Assembly: GCA_036785705.1 (NCBI GenBank)
Contig: JAWUZG010000070.1
Coordinates: 4,537,001-4,601,000, forward strand
DNA: 64,000 nucleotides
Direction: 5' to 3'
Source of the DNA: Acanthornis magna
Taxonomy: Eukaryota > Chordata > Aves > Passeriformes > Acanthizidae
Shown: piece after piece, positions 1 through 11,144 of the stretch
Position numbering within the stretch: the stretch's first letter is position 1
How the letters are laid out: each line of letters starts with the position of its first letter
Translations under genes and position numbers: made by a program
Notes under the pieces: generated by a model
Told to the model about the DNA's origin: nothing
The model's input: the letters and a program-made list of their open reading frames with translations, nothing else
Databases searched by the model: none

Positions 1-1430
1 GCTCCAAGAGCAGCTCTGTGCAGCCCCCCAGGCTGGGAGAGGAGAGGGAAGTGTGTCCCAGCTCTGCAGAACACCAGAGACCAAACAGAGCCATGAAATT
101 CACTGCCAGAGGGACCACAGTCAGATGAGCTTCTCCCCAGGCTGCTGTACCACACTGCAGAGACAGGGAAATGTGACTCTTGGAAGTTAAATTCATAAGG
201 AGAGGAAGGAATGGGTTATGTTCTAATTGCACATTGGCTTAAATCGGGAGCTGCTCTAATAATCCTGTGAAATGGGATGGGTCTGAGCGCCAGCTGAAGT
301 GAAAGGCAGCTCAGATTGAGGCCATGTGTGTCCCAGGTTTGCTTTTACTTTCTAAGTTATTTTTTCTTCATATAAATATCAACCACAACAGGTACTAACA
401 GAAGACTCCAGGAGCCTTTCCCAGCTGTTTTGGGCTTCAACCCCCAAAGCTTGCCTCTCATAATTCAGTTTTAGCTTCAGGCACTTTCAAGTTAATAGAC
501 TCATTTGAGCAAAGGGCTTATTGGAAATCCACGCTGGAAAATAGTGAGCGTAAGTGTGCTGGTGCCAAGCTATAAACACATTTATACAGTGCAGTAAATC
601 AGTGCTGCTGCCTCTCTGTGGAGGGGCCGGGCCAATTAAGCTGAATGTACAGGATATGAGGATGGAACCTGTTCAGCTGCAGGCAGGTAGCAAAGACTGC
701 AGCCACATTCCCCTGCTGGGCCTCATTTTGACATTGCTCTGCCTGGCCAAGTTCGATACCATTTGCTTTTGGCTTGTCATTCACTGACTGCTGAAAAAGA
801 GCAGGGATTTGGAAAGGCACTGGCAGCATTGTGTGGGTGCGGCACGAGGACACACAAATGGAAGAGGCAGGAAGGTGATGCCTGTGGACATCTACTGACA
901 CAAGGTCCAAAATTTACTTGGACTCCGTAATGCCAGAATGATGCTGGACTCACTCTCAGAATAAGTGGAGGTCATATGATCTGACCAATGACCAATGACT
1001 TTTAACAAAGAAAATGTTCTTTGTTACCAGAGCATTTCATTCAACTACCTTAATTACCCCCCTGCCTCTTAAATGTTATCTAAAATACAAAACAAGGTAC
1101 AAAAATGGGACGTTACAGAGGGCTGGTTAGCTTTTAGTGCATTAAGTTCCTGAAAATTATTTATAGTTTCTGTTTGTGTAACACCTGTCATTGAGTATTA
1201 AAAGTAATGTTACCATTGCCTGAATAGGTGCTCAGATCGTAGGAAGCTCAGCATAGTTGGAAGCTGACAGCTGGCAGAGCTGTCTTGTAAAAACTCTAAA
1301 ATGCATTAGAATGTGCACAAAAAAGGTAATCTCTGAAATGAGAGAGAAGAGGAAGAAAAAGGGCCCTATATCCCATTTAAAAGGGGAGAATTCAGACTTT
1401 GAAAGAATTGAAAAGGGGGATTTCAAACAT
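1..1430. other. Unique non-coding sequence
   Basis: No repeat, exon or RNA gene recognised. Opposing short open frames at 554-910 are in unrelated phases with no splice or start context. Confidence 0.6.
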
Positions 1431-1460
1431 TCTTTTAAATTCTTTTGTTTTCCTCTTCAG

Positions 1461-1585
1461 ATCCAAAAAAGTCAAGCACACTTGTTGCTGCCCCAGTCCC
1501 TAACGCAAAACAGTCCTGTGCTACTCTACCAATACCGAAAGCAGGAGGAAGAGACTTCCAAATGAAGTGCCAAAAGCAACTGCCA
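1461..1585 (+). other. Exon-like segment after a strong acceptor, plus strand
   Basis: The acceptor TCTTTTGTTTTCCTCTTCAG is one of the best on this strand. After it one frame (DPKKSSTLVAAPVPNAK onward) is open for over 100 codons. Past about 1,563 a different frame becomes proline/alanine/serine-rich (ARSPAAPAQVPTHG) and ends at a TGA near 1,657. A single intact frame linking the two is not present, so if this derives from coding sequence it is broken. It may equally be a non-coding exon or chance. The 3' boundary at 1,585 (CCAG|GTCACC) is a guess. Confidence 0.13.
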
Positions 1586-1659
1586 GGTCACCAGCAGCGC
1601 CTGCCCAGGTCCCAACCCATGGCACTAATTATCCATCTGCCTCGTCAGCTGCCTGAACA

Positions 1660-4600
1660 GATTCTCCATCCTACGGCTGGGCGCAGGAACAGGCTGCCTT
1701 TCCTCTTCCCACACATCTTACTGTGGGTAGGCTTTTTTGGAATGATTTTTAAACTTTGTTCTAGCTATTCTGTTTGCACCTTCACTGCTCTCATTACTTG
1801 TTTCACTGCTCATTTACTCACTGGGACAAAAATTGATTGAGACAAGCAGTAAAGAAGCGAATGCCTGTGAACAGAAACCAAACTCATTCCCCTCGTGAGT
1901 TGGCAACTCACTGCACCATCATAAAACAGATATTCACCTTTAAGTCTTGGCTTTTGAAAACAAGGAGAAACTCACAAAAGCACAAAGCACATAACGAAAA
2001 ACTGAAAATCCACAAATATCTCCTACTAGCAGGATAATGCACTCATCGTGGTGGGGAACAGATCATAGCCCTGGAGCAGCATTCATAAGCAGCTCGTTAC
2101 TTGGCAGTCCTTTGCAGAGGAAATGCTGTCACCTGAAGAAATAAAAAGGTATCTTGGCATGGGCCATGGAAGCCTCTCTTCCCACACAGACTGACTGGTA
2201 TCAATATCATCTGGGGAGAAAGGGGAACCACAAAATGGCAGGAAGAGCACTGGCCTCTGACTGCAACTTCCCTCTCGCTGCACCCTGCTGCTGCCTACCT
2301 TTTCTTCCCCTTGACATCAACCTCTGACCCAGGGATGAGTGATTTCTCTGCATCAGGACCTACTAACACTATAGAAGGTGTCCCTTTTGCCTGAGGCGAG
2401 GACTGTTTGGTCAGAGGAGGTCTGATTCTGACCCTTACTGACATCAGATTACATTCAGTGTAACTAACCCAAGTTTATCGTTATTCCTGACTCTCCGTAC
2501 ATCAGACCAAAATCTGCTCCAGTGAGCACACACTCCAAGTAAGACACACAGCTGATTATTTCTGCATATGAAACATTTCAAATAAAACTCCCCAAACCTT
2601 TAAACAGTTGACTTATTTGTGGCACATGATGTTGCATGATATGGAAATTATATATCAGGATTGTATTTCACCACCAGGTCCCAAGGGGTTAATAAAGGAA
2701 TCTGTTTGCTGATTGTTTTCCTGTGATATAAACTTATAAGAGTACATTAGTTCCTCGTCAATTTGCAGTTTATCTCTACATTTTCCCTGATGGCCTTCCC
2801 AATGGCATTGTGGGGAGGAGTGAAAGGACCACAGGGATTTCAGAACAAATCTTTCACAGAATAATTTACAATATGTACATTTGTTTACTTCTGCCATAAT
2901 TGCTACATCTGCTTTCCTGACACTAATTAATTAGGCCTCGTTTAATTAATTGTGCTCTCTGAGGAAGGTGGTGTTGACATTTTGCAGCTGGTACCTGAGA
3001 GGGGAGCTGTGCAAGGCAGAGTTCCTGACGGCATCCCTGGTTTGAAGTCCTGCAGCTCTCCACACCCTGCCGGTGCCCGTGGCCTGCGCTGGGCCGTGCA
3101 GCTGGAAGGAACCACTGCATCTGAGCCTTCAGCCCTCCTGGAACTGCCAAAAAAACTTCAAGTGGAGAAGTAACAGTCAAAAACCTGACTTGAGTCTAAA
3201 TAAACCCTAAACCCCGAAACAGAAACATAGACAGTATACCTTGAGTTTCTTTTCAGTGAGGCCTCTATTTATTTACTTATTTAGGTTTTTCTCCACTTCC
3301 TTAGGTCAAACTCAGATGTGATGGGACAGATCTTGTTCTGGAGCAAGTTAATATCAGCGCCACAGGTCTGCCCTGCACATCATTCCTGTGTGTGACTGCA
3401 CGTCTTGTTTTACACAGATGGGCAATCATGCATACAAATGCTCCTATAATTTATCCCAGAGTTGCTGAACTGTTTATACAGGCAACTTTCCATCTATTCC
3501 TAACACTCCACAGGCTACAGAGGTGTTTTTTCTCTTGTTCCCAAAATATTATTCTTCATTAATTGAATTTCAGTAAAACAGCTATACCTTTGAGAGCTGG
3601 AGATTCTTAATCTCCTAAACAGGCTCTTTGAGGTCAGGGGAAGAAGAAAGTCTAATATTTTCCACAGTGCTATACAGCCTACTAATTTCTTGTCAAAATG
3701 GCATGTGTTTACCATCCCTCATTGATACTCTGACTGGACTTTGGCACGGAAACCTTTGCCAACAACCACTTCACAAGCAAAACCTGCACATTACTCCCTG
3801 AAAGCTATTTTTTAAGAGCACTTTCTTTAAGGAAAATTCTTTTCACAAAATCTCATGGCTGGCTGAGGTGTCTTGCTCCCAGCCTGGCTGCACCGATTTC
3901 AGCACCATCACACCGGGAATGAATGGGATTGTTTTTGGTGGCACGATGTCACATGCATTGACCATATCCCTGGCAACAGCGAGCCTGCCCTGTGGCTGTT
4001 TGAGAAGAAAGAAATGGAGTGAATCAGAATAAGCCACAGTCCGTACAAAAAGGGGGGAAAGAAAAGAAAGGGAGAAAGGAACAGCCATGGAGTGGGGTCT
4101 GGGAAGATTAGGCGCTGGTTTGAAAACACCGAGGCAATGGACTCAAATCCAAAAGATTACTTGTCTACTTTCTAGCTGCACCAAATAATCATTCCCTGCT
4201 AATTACCTTCCCTTTTGTGCCATGGGTGCCATTAGCAGTGTCACAGCAGTGCCCAGGACAGCCCAAGGGTGCACAATGCATGTGCTGGGGGACATGCCAT
4301 GGCATCAGCCACCAGACACATTTCAGGAAGGAGTTTCAATGCCTGAGTTTATTTTGTTTTGCTTGCAAACATCTGAGCTCTCTGATTTGGCAAAAAGAAA
4401 ACCAAAAAAAGCACTGCATGTCGTTCTCTTTAGGGCTCCACATAAAAATCCTATCAGTGCTTTATAGACAGCAGTATGGTGGTTTTCCCAGCTTCAAATG
4501 TTTCCTGTTCCTGCTACTCATCCAGATGGAAAGGCTCTGCAAACAAAAGCAGTACAGCGAAGGCATGTGTGAGTTTGCCTCCAGACACTTCAGATTGCAG

Positions 4601-6393
4601 ATATTTGTCTTACTCTTTGCTGTTGGCAAATCTGTCACTGAAGGGCATAACTACAGGTTTATCAGAGATGCAGAAAACCCTCTCTTCCTCTGCTCTCTTT
4701 CACTTTGTCTTGCCTGCAAAGCAAGTTATCAGCAAACAGCAGTCAACTCTTGATTGCTGTAATGCAGGTGATTACAAGAAATATTTGGTATTTCTGAATG
4801 TTGTCTCAGTCTGCACCCAGGGTGCTGCTTCCACTTGAAACTGTTTTTCACCGCTGCTATCTGAAGCCCCCAGCTTATAACTAAAAGAGGTGATTATGTA
4901 AAAGCAAAATGCCATCGGGCTGTCAAAGCCAAACGCCCTCAGTGCAAACCCCAGGCTGGGCCTGGAGCTGGCAGCTGGCTGGCAGAGCAGCAGGAATGCC
5001 TCTGTGCGAGTGCAGAGGAATCATGAGCTGTGAGCGGGGCAGCCCGGCTGCGTGCAGCTCCTCCTCAGATCCTTGGGGACAGCACTGGGGCAGCCTCTGC
5101 ACTCGAGTTTCACATCTGGCTTCTGCATCACAACGGGCACAGAACGTAGGGAGCACTGGTGTCGTTACATTTTGAATCACTACAGCATCTTAATCTCATG
5201 GTTTGCTGGGTAATTTTGCAGTACTCCTCCCCCATCAGTTTAAAAATGTGTGGACTGCTCCCTCTTGCAGGATAAGGTTTTAATTTTGATTTTTAACTCA
5301 TTACTAACAGAAACGATAATTTCAGAAAGGCTGCTGTTACTGTTACATTAGGAAGTCAAATGTCAGTTTTACGTAGAGGAGTTTGGTTTTTAGTGGAGCA
5401 CAAAAATGAAGACATGGCTTTGATAAAGTTGGAACACACCCAAACTACAAATCAGAGTTTTTAACTTCCGAAGTTGGCATGAAGTCGGCTGCCTTTGTTT
5501 CCCTCTGGTTTTTTTTCAGAGCTCTTGGCAACTTCTACTCTAGCTGCGCAAGTTAAGAGTAATGCTATCTGTAGGATTACTGCCAGAGTTTAAAAAAAAA
5601 AATCACTTTACACCCTTGCTTCAGAGAAGCCCTGCCATGAAAGGGAGCGGGAGAGATCTTTCCCCTTGAGTAAAGCAAATGACATGATAAAAGCTGAGAA
5701 ATGCTGTTCAAAGCCAACATCACACCCTGGGACAAGATCAAGACTCTGGAAGGTTTGTGTCTTGGAAAGCTGGGCTCATAGGAAGGGTGGTAAACTCATC
5801 TTTAAAATTAAGAACAGATAGCTTAAAAAAGGAGATTTTCTTTAGGCTCTCTTCAGGAGCTTGGATGCTCCTGTCGTGAAACTTACAGATGCTCCTACCT
5901 TGTGCTTGTCTCTGCAAGTTTCAGCTATAAATTATAAACATGGTAGTGAACATCAGTGAAAGAAAAACAAATAAGCAATGAAGGACTTGACTGGGAATCA
6001 GGCAGAAGTTCAGGCAAAGCATCTCCCTGGTTATATCCGACTGCTGCCCCACCTGAAGGCCCCCATGTGGGGTGAGGTGCAGTAGGGGGCAACAGAGAGA
6101 AAATAGTCTCTTCCTGCCTCAGCACCACGTTCTGCCTCTGCGGAGGGAGGTATCGCTGGTATTCCTCGGCAGCACCTCATCCTGAGCTCACCTCCAGTTT
6201 GTACTGACATGCTGTAAACACCAATCCATGTCCCAAAGCACCAGCTGGGCAGGAGAGAGGTTTTCTTTACTCTCTGTCCCATCAACCTTTGTCTTTATAG
6301 GTAGCTCCAGGGGCACTTAAATTTATATTCCCACTATGCTTGCACAAAATACTTAGGTATGAATAGAGGGAATTAACCAAAAATCGCCCTAGC
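1660..6393. other. Unique non-coding sequence with two GC-rich pockets
   Basis: Mostly unique, moderately AT-rich. GC-rich pockets near 3,040-3,120 and 4,920-5,130 lack CpG density and explain the overlapping open frames there. The longest open frame of the window (4,217-4,753) lies here and has no recognisable domain. Confidence 0.6.
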
Positions 6394-6420
6394 AACAAAC
6401 AAACAAACAAACAAACAAAC
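6394..6420. repeat. (AAAC)n microsatellite
   Basis: About six and a half uninterrupted AAAC units. Confidence 0.95.
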
Positions 6421-7657
6421 TCCAGGCAATGCAAACTGATCCCCCTCTCCCTCGCTGGCAGTTCAGAGGAGTCTTGACAGTGTCACACAGATGGTACCTG
6501 AGCAGGTGCTCTGCTGCCATTCCTAAGTTTCACACAAAAACCGATCAGGCTTCGCTTCACCTCCAGCATGGCTGAGTCAGGCTCCTGTTGGGCAGAAAAT
6601 AGAGGAGATTTTGCTTCTTGCAAACAGCTTCTTGCTCTTAGCAAACTCTTTGTGACGTGTCTGGCCCTAGAGGAGTGCCAGGCCCGATTAATATTGTTTA
6701 ACAAAGCATTTGGCTTGCCTCTGATGAACAGCAGAGGTCAGAGGGCAGGGACCTATGCTGAAAGCTAATTGCTGAAGTTATTTGTCTGACTTGTGTTAGG
6801 TGCTTGGATCCTGCTACACAAGTCAGAGCGCAGAGTGCGCTAAGTGCAATATATTGTAATTTAAACGCTTATAACACAAGAGAGAAACAATTCACTGATC
6901 ATCTCATTAGAGGCTTAGCTATTTACATCTGGACAGCTTTTCCTCTTTGATCTTGTAAGAAAAATGAATGGAAGTTTAGGACACGTTCAATTGCTTTTGT
7001 AAAGGCTTGGATCCAAGCAAAACACACTTACAGTCTGGGAAATAACAATGAGGGGTTGTAAACTTACTCAATACCTCTGAACAGTTCTAGATACCAAAGC
7101 AGAGATTTCCAAGGTTGAAGAATTCAAGAGTGTGCCTCCTGGTTTCCATTTGACTCCCATTACAAACCTCATTTGTATGCTACTAAACAAAACAATATCC
7201 TCCTCCCTGTGGACACATGAATGAGCTATATTGTCATTGTTTGGCTTTATTTTTTGCCCCTCATAGTCTACAAAAAACTGCAAGTGCTGTAGCCCAAAAA
7301 TTTTATGAGTACAGAAACCTCTGCTCCCATCTATCGGTGAGCAAGAGAAGAATGCCCATAAAAGCAGTAAATCTGTTTAGTTGTTTTACTCAGGTGGATG
7401 GACGGACGGGTGGATGATCCAGGCCTAGGGGCTCTCCAGTACCATCTGCTTGTTAATAAATGTAGTGGCCCTTCTTTTATTTCACTCCTCATTCCTCCAA
7501 CAGCACTTTTGGGGAGGTGTCATAGCTACATTTCAATGATCACAAAGTCCTACCAGTCTTTGCAGTACTAGGATGACTTCTCTCTTAGTTCTTGAAAAAG
7601 ATTTAACAAGTAGACATGAGGGGGAAACAGATCCACGATGGCGCTGAACAAAGGAAA

Positions 7658-7698
7658 GGTTTTTTTAATGGAAACCATGGTTTTTTTAATGGAAACCA
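7658..7698 (+). repeat. Tandem duplication of a 20-bp unit
   Basis: The unit GGTTTTTTTAATGGAAACCA occurs twice (7,658-7,677 and 7,679-7,698), separated by a single T, immediately upstream of the CR1 tail. The unit itself has partial dyad symmetry (GGTTT…AAACC). Confidence 0.95.
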
Positions 7699-7709
7699 GC
7701 AGTGAGACA

Positions 7710-7773
7710 TCTTGGAAGTTGGACTAGATGGTCTTTCAAGATCCTTTCCAACCCAAACCACTCTGTGATATTC
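7710..7773 (+). mobile_element. CR1-type LINE, truncated 3' end
   Basis: The segment containing TTGGACTAGATGGTCTTTC, then CCTTTCCAACCCAAACCA and ending CTCTGTGATATTC follows the well-known 3' tail of chicken-repeat-1 elements (…GACTAGATGATCTTAAAGGTC…TTCCAACC…ATTCTGTGATTC). Only this tail, roughly 60 bp, is recognisable, as expected for 5'-truncated CR1 copies. No reverse transcriptase sequence is present. The terminal short repeat is degraded, so the copy is old. It is the main evidence for a bird or other sauropsid source. Confidence 0.8.
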
Positions 7774-10700
7774 ACTGAAAATCTTTACTCAATTTGATTT
7801 TAGATTGGGTTTTAGGACAGAGATTCCAAAAGCAACGCAATATTCATTTGCAGCTGGCTGGCAACAGGCCTGCCCAGGCAGGAGCCAGACCTCTGGAGCT
7901 GTGGTGTCCAAACTGTGCTCAACTACAGGGAAATTTAGCACAAGGGGAAGGAGAAGCGATGCTCATAAGGAATGTGTGCCTACTGCAAATTCATAGCATC
8001 AGCTGGAAACCAAGTCACTGGACTGTTGCCAAAGGCGCCAAATAAAGTAGATGATTCTATTTCTTGTGGATTGATTTCCCAAAGTTAATGGTATCTTTGC
8101 CTTGCCACTGGCAAAGGCCTCGAGGTTTCAAAGAGTTTCACACTTGCAAGTGATGAACTATTGCCTGAAGGTGCTTGGAAAACATTCCAGGTGGGAAGGG
8201 GCACAGTGCTGTACACAGCTTTTAAAGAGTGATCATTTATTGAACACAGCCTTATTGCTAGCAGGAGTTGAGTTCTGGGTATCCAGGGATTAAGGGTGGT
8301 GGCAAGATTCCAGCTAGGTGGAGGAGAAAGCAGTCAGAAGGAAGAAAATTACTGGATTCATATGGAAGGGCTGACTTTCTGAGCTCATCAGCTTCTTTGC
8401 TTGAATTTTCTCAGCACCCAAATTGAAGTGAAGCCTCATTGCCATTGTTAGGAGCAACGTTCAGTTCTTGCCTCGCTCTCATCGGTGGTCATTGCTATTC
8501 CCAGATCATTAGGAAGAGGAACAAGCACAGTAAGGAATGTGAAAGAGGGCTGGAGGGAAAAGATGCTGCTGAATAAATCCATACTGGGGTGAGCACAGTG
8601 CTGAGACAGAATATCATTCAGCAGAAAGGTTTATCACTACAAACTGGCAGGTTGCAGTTGAACTGGGGTTTTCTAAAGAGAGCTGCACCCCCAGACAGCT
8701 GACTGATGAGTTCACAGGATAAAAGACTGTTCAGGAGTTCATCCACTGAAAGGCTCTTTACAGGCTCCACTTTCTCACGGTCCCCCTCTGGAAGGAGTTA
8801 CTGTGCTTGTAAGAGTTACACAGCCCATGCCTGTCCTCCCATTGTTTCAAGTTAAGGGAACATCAGCTGGTTTTGCTATTGTGAGCAGGGGCCACGATGG
8901 AGGGCTAATTGCTTCTGTTCAGCTAAATGTCTGTTTTATGGGGCCAGGCTATTGCAGACACCCAGCTGGACAATGGCACAGCGGCCTGAGCCTGTGATCT
9001 CCCTCAGACAGTGGGCATTTAGGCCACTTCTGAGGGAGCTGGCGAGAAAACTCCTTGTTTCTTTTTCCACACAATAAATAAAACCCCCAAAAGATAATTA
9101 GGTAATTCAGAGTGGATAATGATTATCCATGGTTTGGGAGGAATTCCTTTTCCACAAAGACTGCATCCGTGGTACAAACTGATTTTACTGGAAACTTGCT
9201 ATTGGCCAGAGGAAACAAACTTCCCAGAGGAACTCTGTAAGGTGTGAAGCATTTGTTAATGCCAGATCCACACAGAGATACATAAAGGTTATTCCTAGCA
9301 CGCCACACTACATCCTTGCTAAAGAAAATGTGAACATTTCTACCACTTGGTGAGAACAAGGTACAGAAACAGAATAATGCCTTTCCTTGGTGGTTTGGGG
9401 TTTTGTTTTGAGGCCAGTGCCAGGTTCTGTAAGAGGCAGGTCTCTGAACCTGATAGAACCATGCCTTATTGCCTCTGTGGCAAAAAAATGAATCCTACTT
9501 AAATTTTAACCAGCCACTCGATCCTGTAGCACCAGGACACAGAGCTTACTCCAGCCGCTCTTCCTTTCTTGGATACTCAGATGGTTAAACACCACAGGCA
9601 GCATTTCAGGGGTGCTGAGGGGCTGAGATAAAATAGCATGTTTCTTAATCCTGACCTATTTTAATGATGAAAATTAAATTATGGGTGTTCACTGGCATCC
9701 TGTAATAGGTTCTTCACAGAAAGTCAACCTAAGTAGGCCTGGATATTGACTCGGAACTCAGCTTCATTCATTACTTACAGCTGAGGGTGTAAAGACACAT
9801 TTCCAAACAGAGATGGCTTGTCTCGTGGATGACTGGCCTGGTCTCCCTCAATTTCAAGGCTTTCAAGATTTCTCCTATTCCCAGGTAATTTTTTAATTTG
9901 AACTCAAAATATTCCTGCCTTTCTTTTTCAGTCCAAAATATTGGGACTAAAAATGTGCTTTGTCTAATTTGCAATGTCGTATTTTCAGGAAACAGAGTAA
10001 ATTTTCAGCTTAATCTAAAATGGCAAAATCCAAGCACAACTGTTCTTCTTGTTTAGTTTCTGCCACTAGAGTGGGCCCAGTAATAACTACAAGAAAATTA
10101 AAAACAGAAAGAAAGCCACATGTGACTTTTTTCCTATATTATGCCTGGGGCTTAATTACAGAGATGCATTGTGTGCTTAACGAAAAAGCAATACAGGCAC
10201 TGCAAGAAGTGCCATTAATGAGTCAGCATCACCCCCTGAAGATCAGCTTCGTTTCTGGAAACTTTCTGGTGGAAGCCCCTTCAATTCCTTAGGTCCACCT
10301 TTCCTTTCCCTGCAGCGGCTCATATCCAAGTACAAACTCCCAAAGGGTGAGGACAGGTAACGAGCGAGATCACAGTCAAATCCTACCAGTTCAGCAGTGT
10401 GCCTCCAGCAGCAGAGGGTGAGCTGGATGAGCAGGCGTGAGCTCCGAGAGGCCCCGTCCTCACAGGAGATTTGGGAGCTGAGAAACGTCCCCCATGGGAT
10501 GAAGGCACAGAGTGCAAAAAGGAGAAGCATGAAAGCACGTGGTGAAAAAAATGCAGAAGGGGGGTGATGCAGAAAAGCCGAAAGTTGTATTTAAGAAGTT
10601 CATTGTGAACACCAAGTGCTGCAGGAAGCAGCAAGCTTATCAGAGATCTTTAGGTTGCCTACAGTATCAAATGTTATGTTCACAGGGAGAGCAGACAACA

Positions 10701-11085
10701 AATTGGCAGGATATGTCAATAGAGTCTAGACTGGAAAAGGTCTCCAGAGAAATTAATTTCCAAATCTTTAATCTACCACATTTTATTTTATCTATTTTTA
10801 TCTACATTAGTACAGCTTTTCACACATCCCTACTTAGAGAAAAATGCAGTTAAATACTGTTATAAAAAAAAAAAAAGAAAAAAAAGAAAAGGAGTTAACA
10901 TGTTTTTTCTTTATATAACTTCACATTTTCCTAAATGCAACTTGAAGCCTCATCCAGGGAAATATTTACATATGTGCTTTTGTCATTCTGACTGCCCCCA
11001 CACTTCCTGTACTCACTGGAACCCATCTGATGCTTTCAACTAGGTGTTGAAATGCCCTACCGAACCAAAGCCACTAATTCAGATT
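7774..11085. other. Unique non-coding sequence
   Basis: Nothing recognised apart from the A-rich tract at 10,863. A minus-strand open stretch 9,778-9,946 has a weak acceptor and a GTAAGT donor but no other support. Confidence 0.55.
10863..10891. repeat. A-rich tract
   Basis: A13 then A8 and A4 separated by single G. No upstream retroposed body recognised. Confidence 0.9.
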
Positions 11086-11099
11086 TCTTTTTCTTTAAG

Positions 11100-11144
11100 A
11101 TGGAGAACAAAGAGATATCTCCCTCCCAGAAGCCTCAAGAGCTT
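11100..11144 (+). CDS. Candidate exon or short ORF start, plus strand
   Basis: A long pyrimidine tract (TTTCTTTTTCTTTAAG) ends exactly at an ATG in good context (AAG ATG G). The frame reads MENKEISPSQKPQEL and then meets GTAAGAA, a plausible donor. If not spliced, the same frame continues for 16 more codons to a TGA, making a 31-residue small ORF. The composition looks protein-like, but the segment is only 45 bp, no partner exon is evident nearby on this strand, and such acceptor/donor pairs occur by chance. Function unknown. Confidence 0.13.

Noticed and set aside
4217..4753. Longest open frame in the window (178 codons, plus strand)
   Set aside because: Peptide has no recognisable domain, overlapping frames are also open, and the region is merely stop-poor. 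No splice, promoter or codon-use support.
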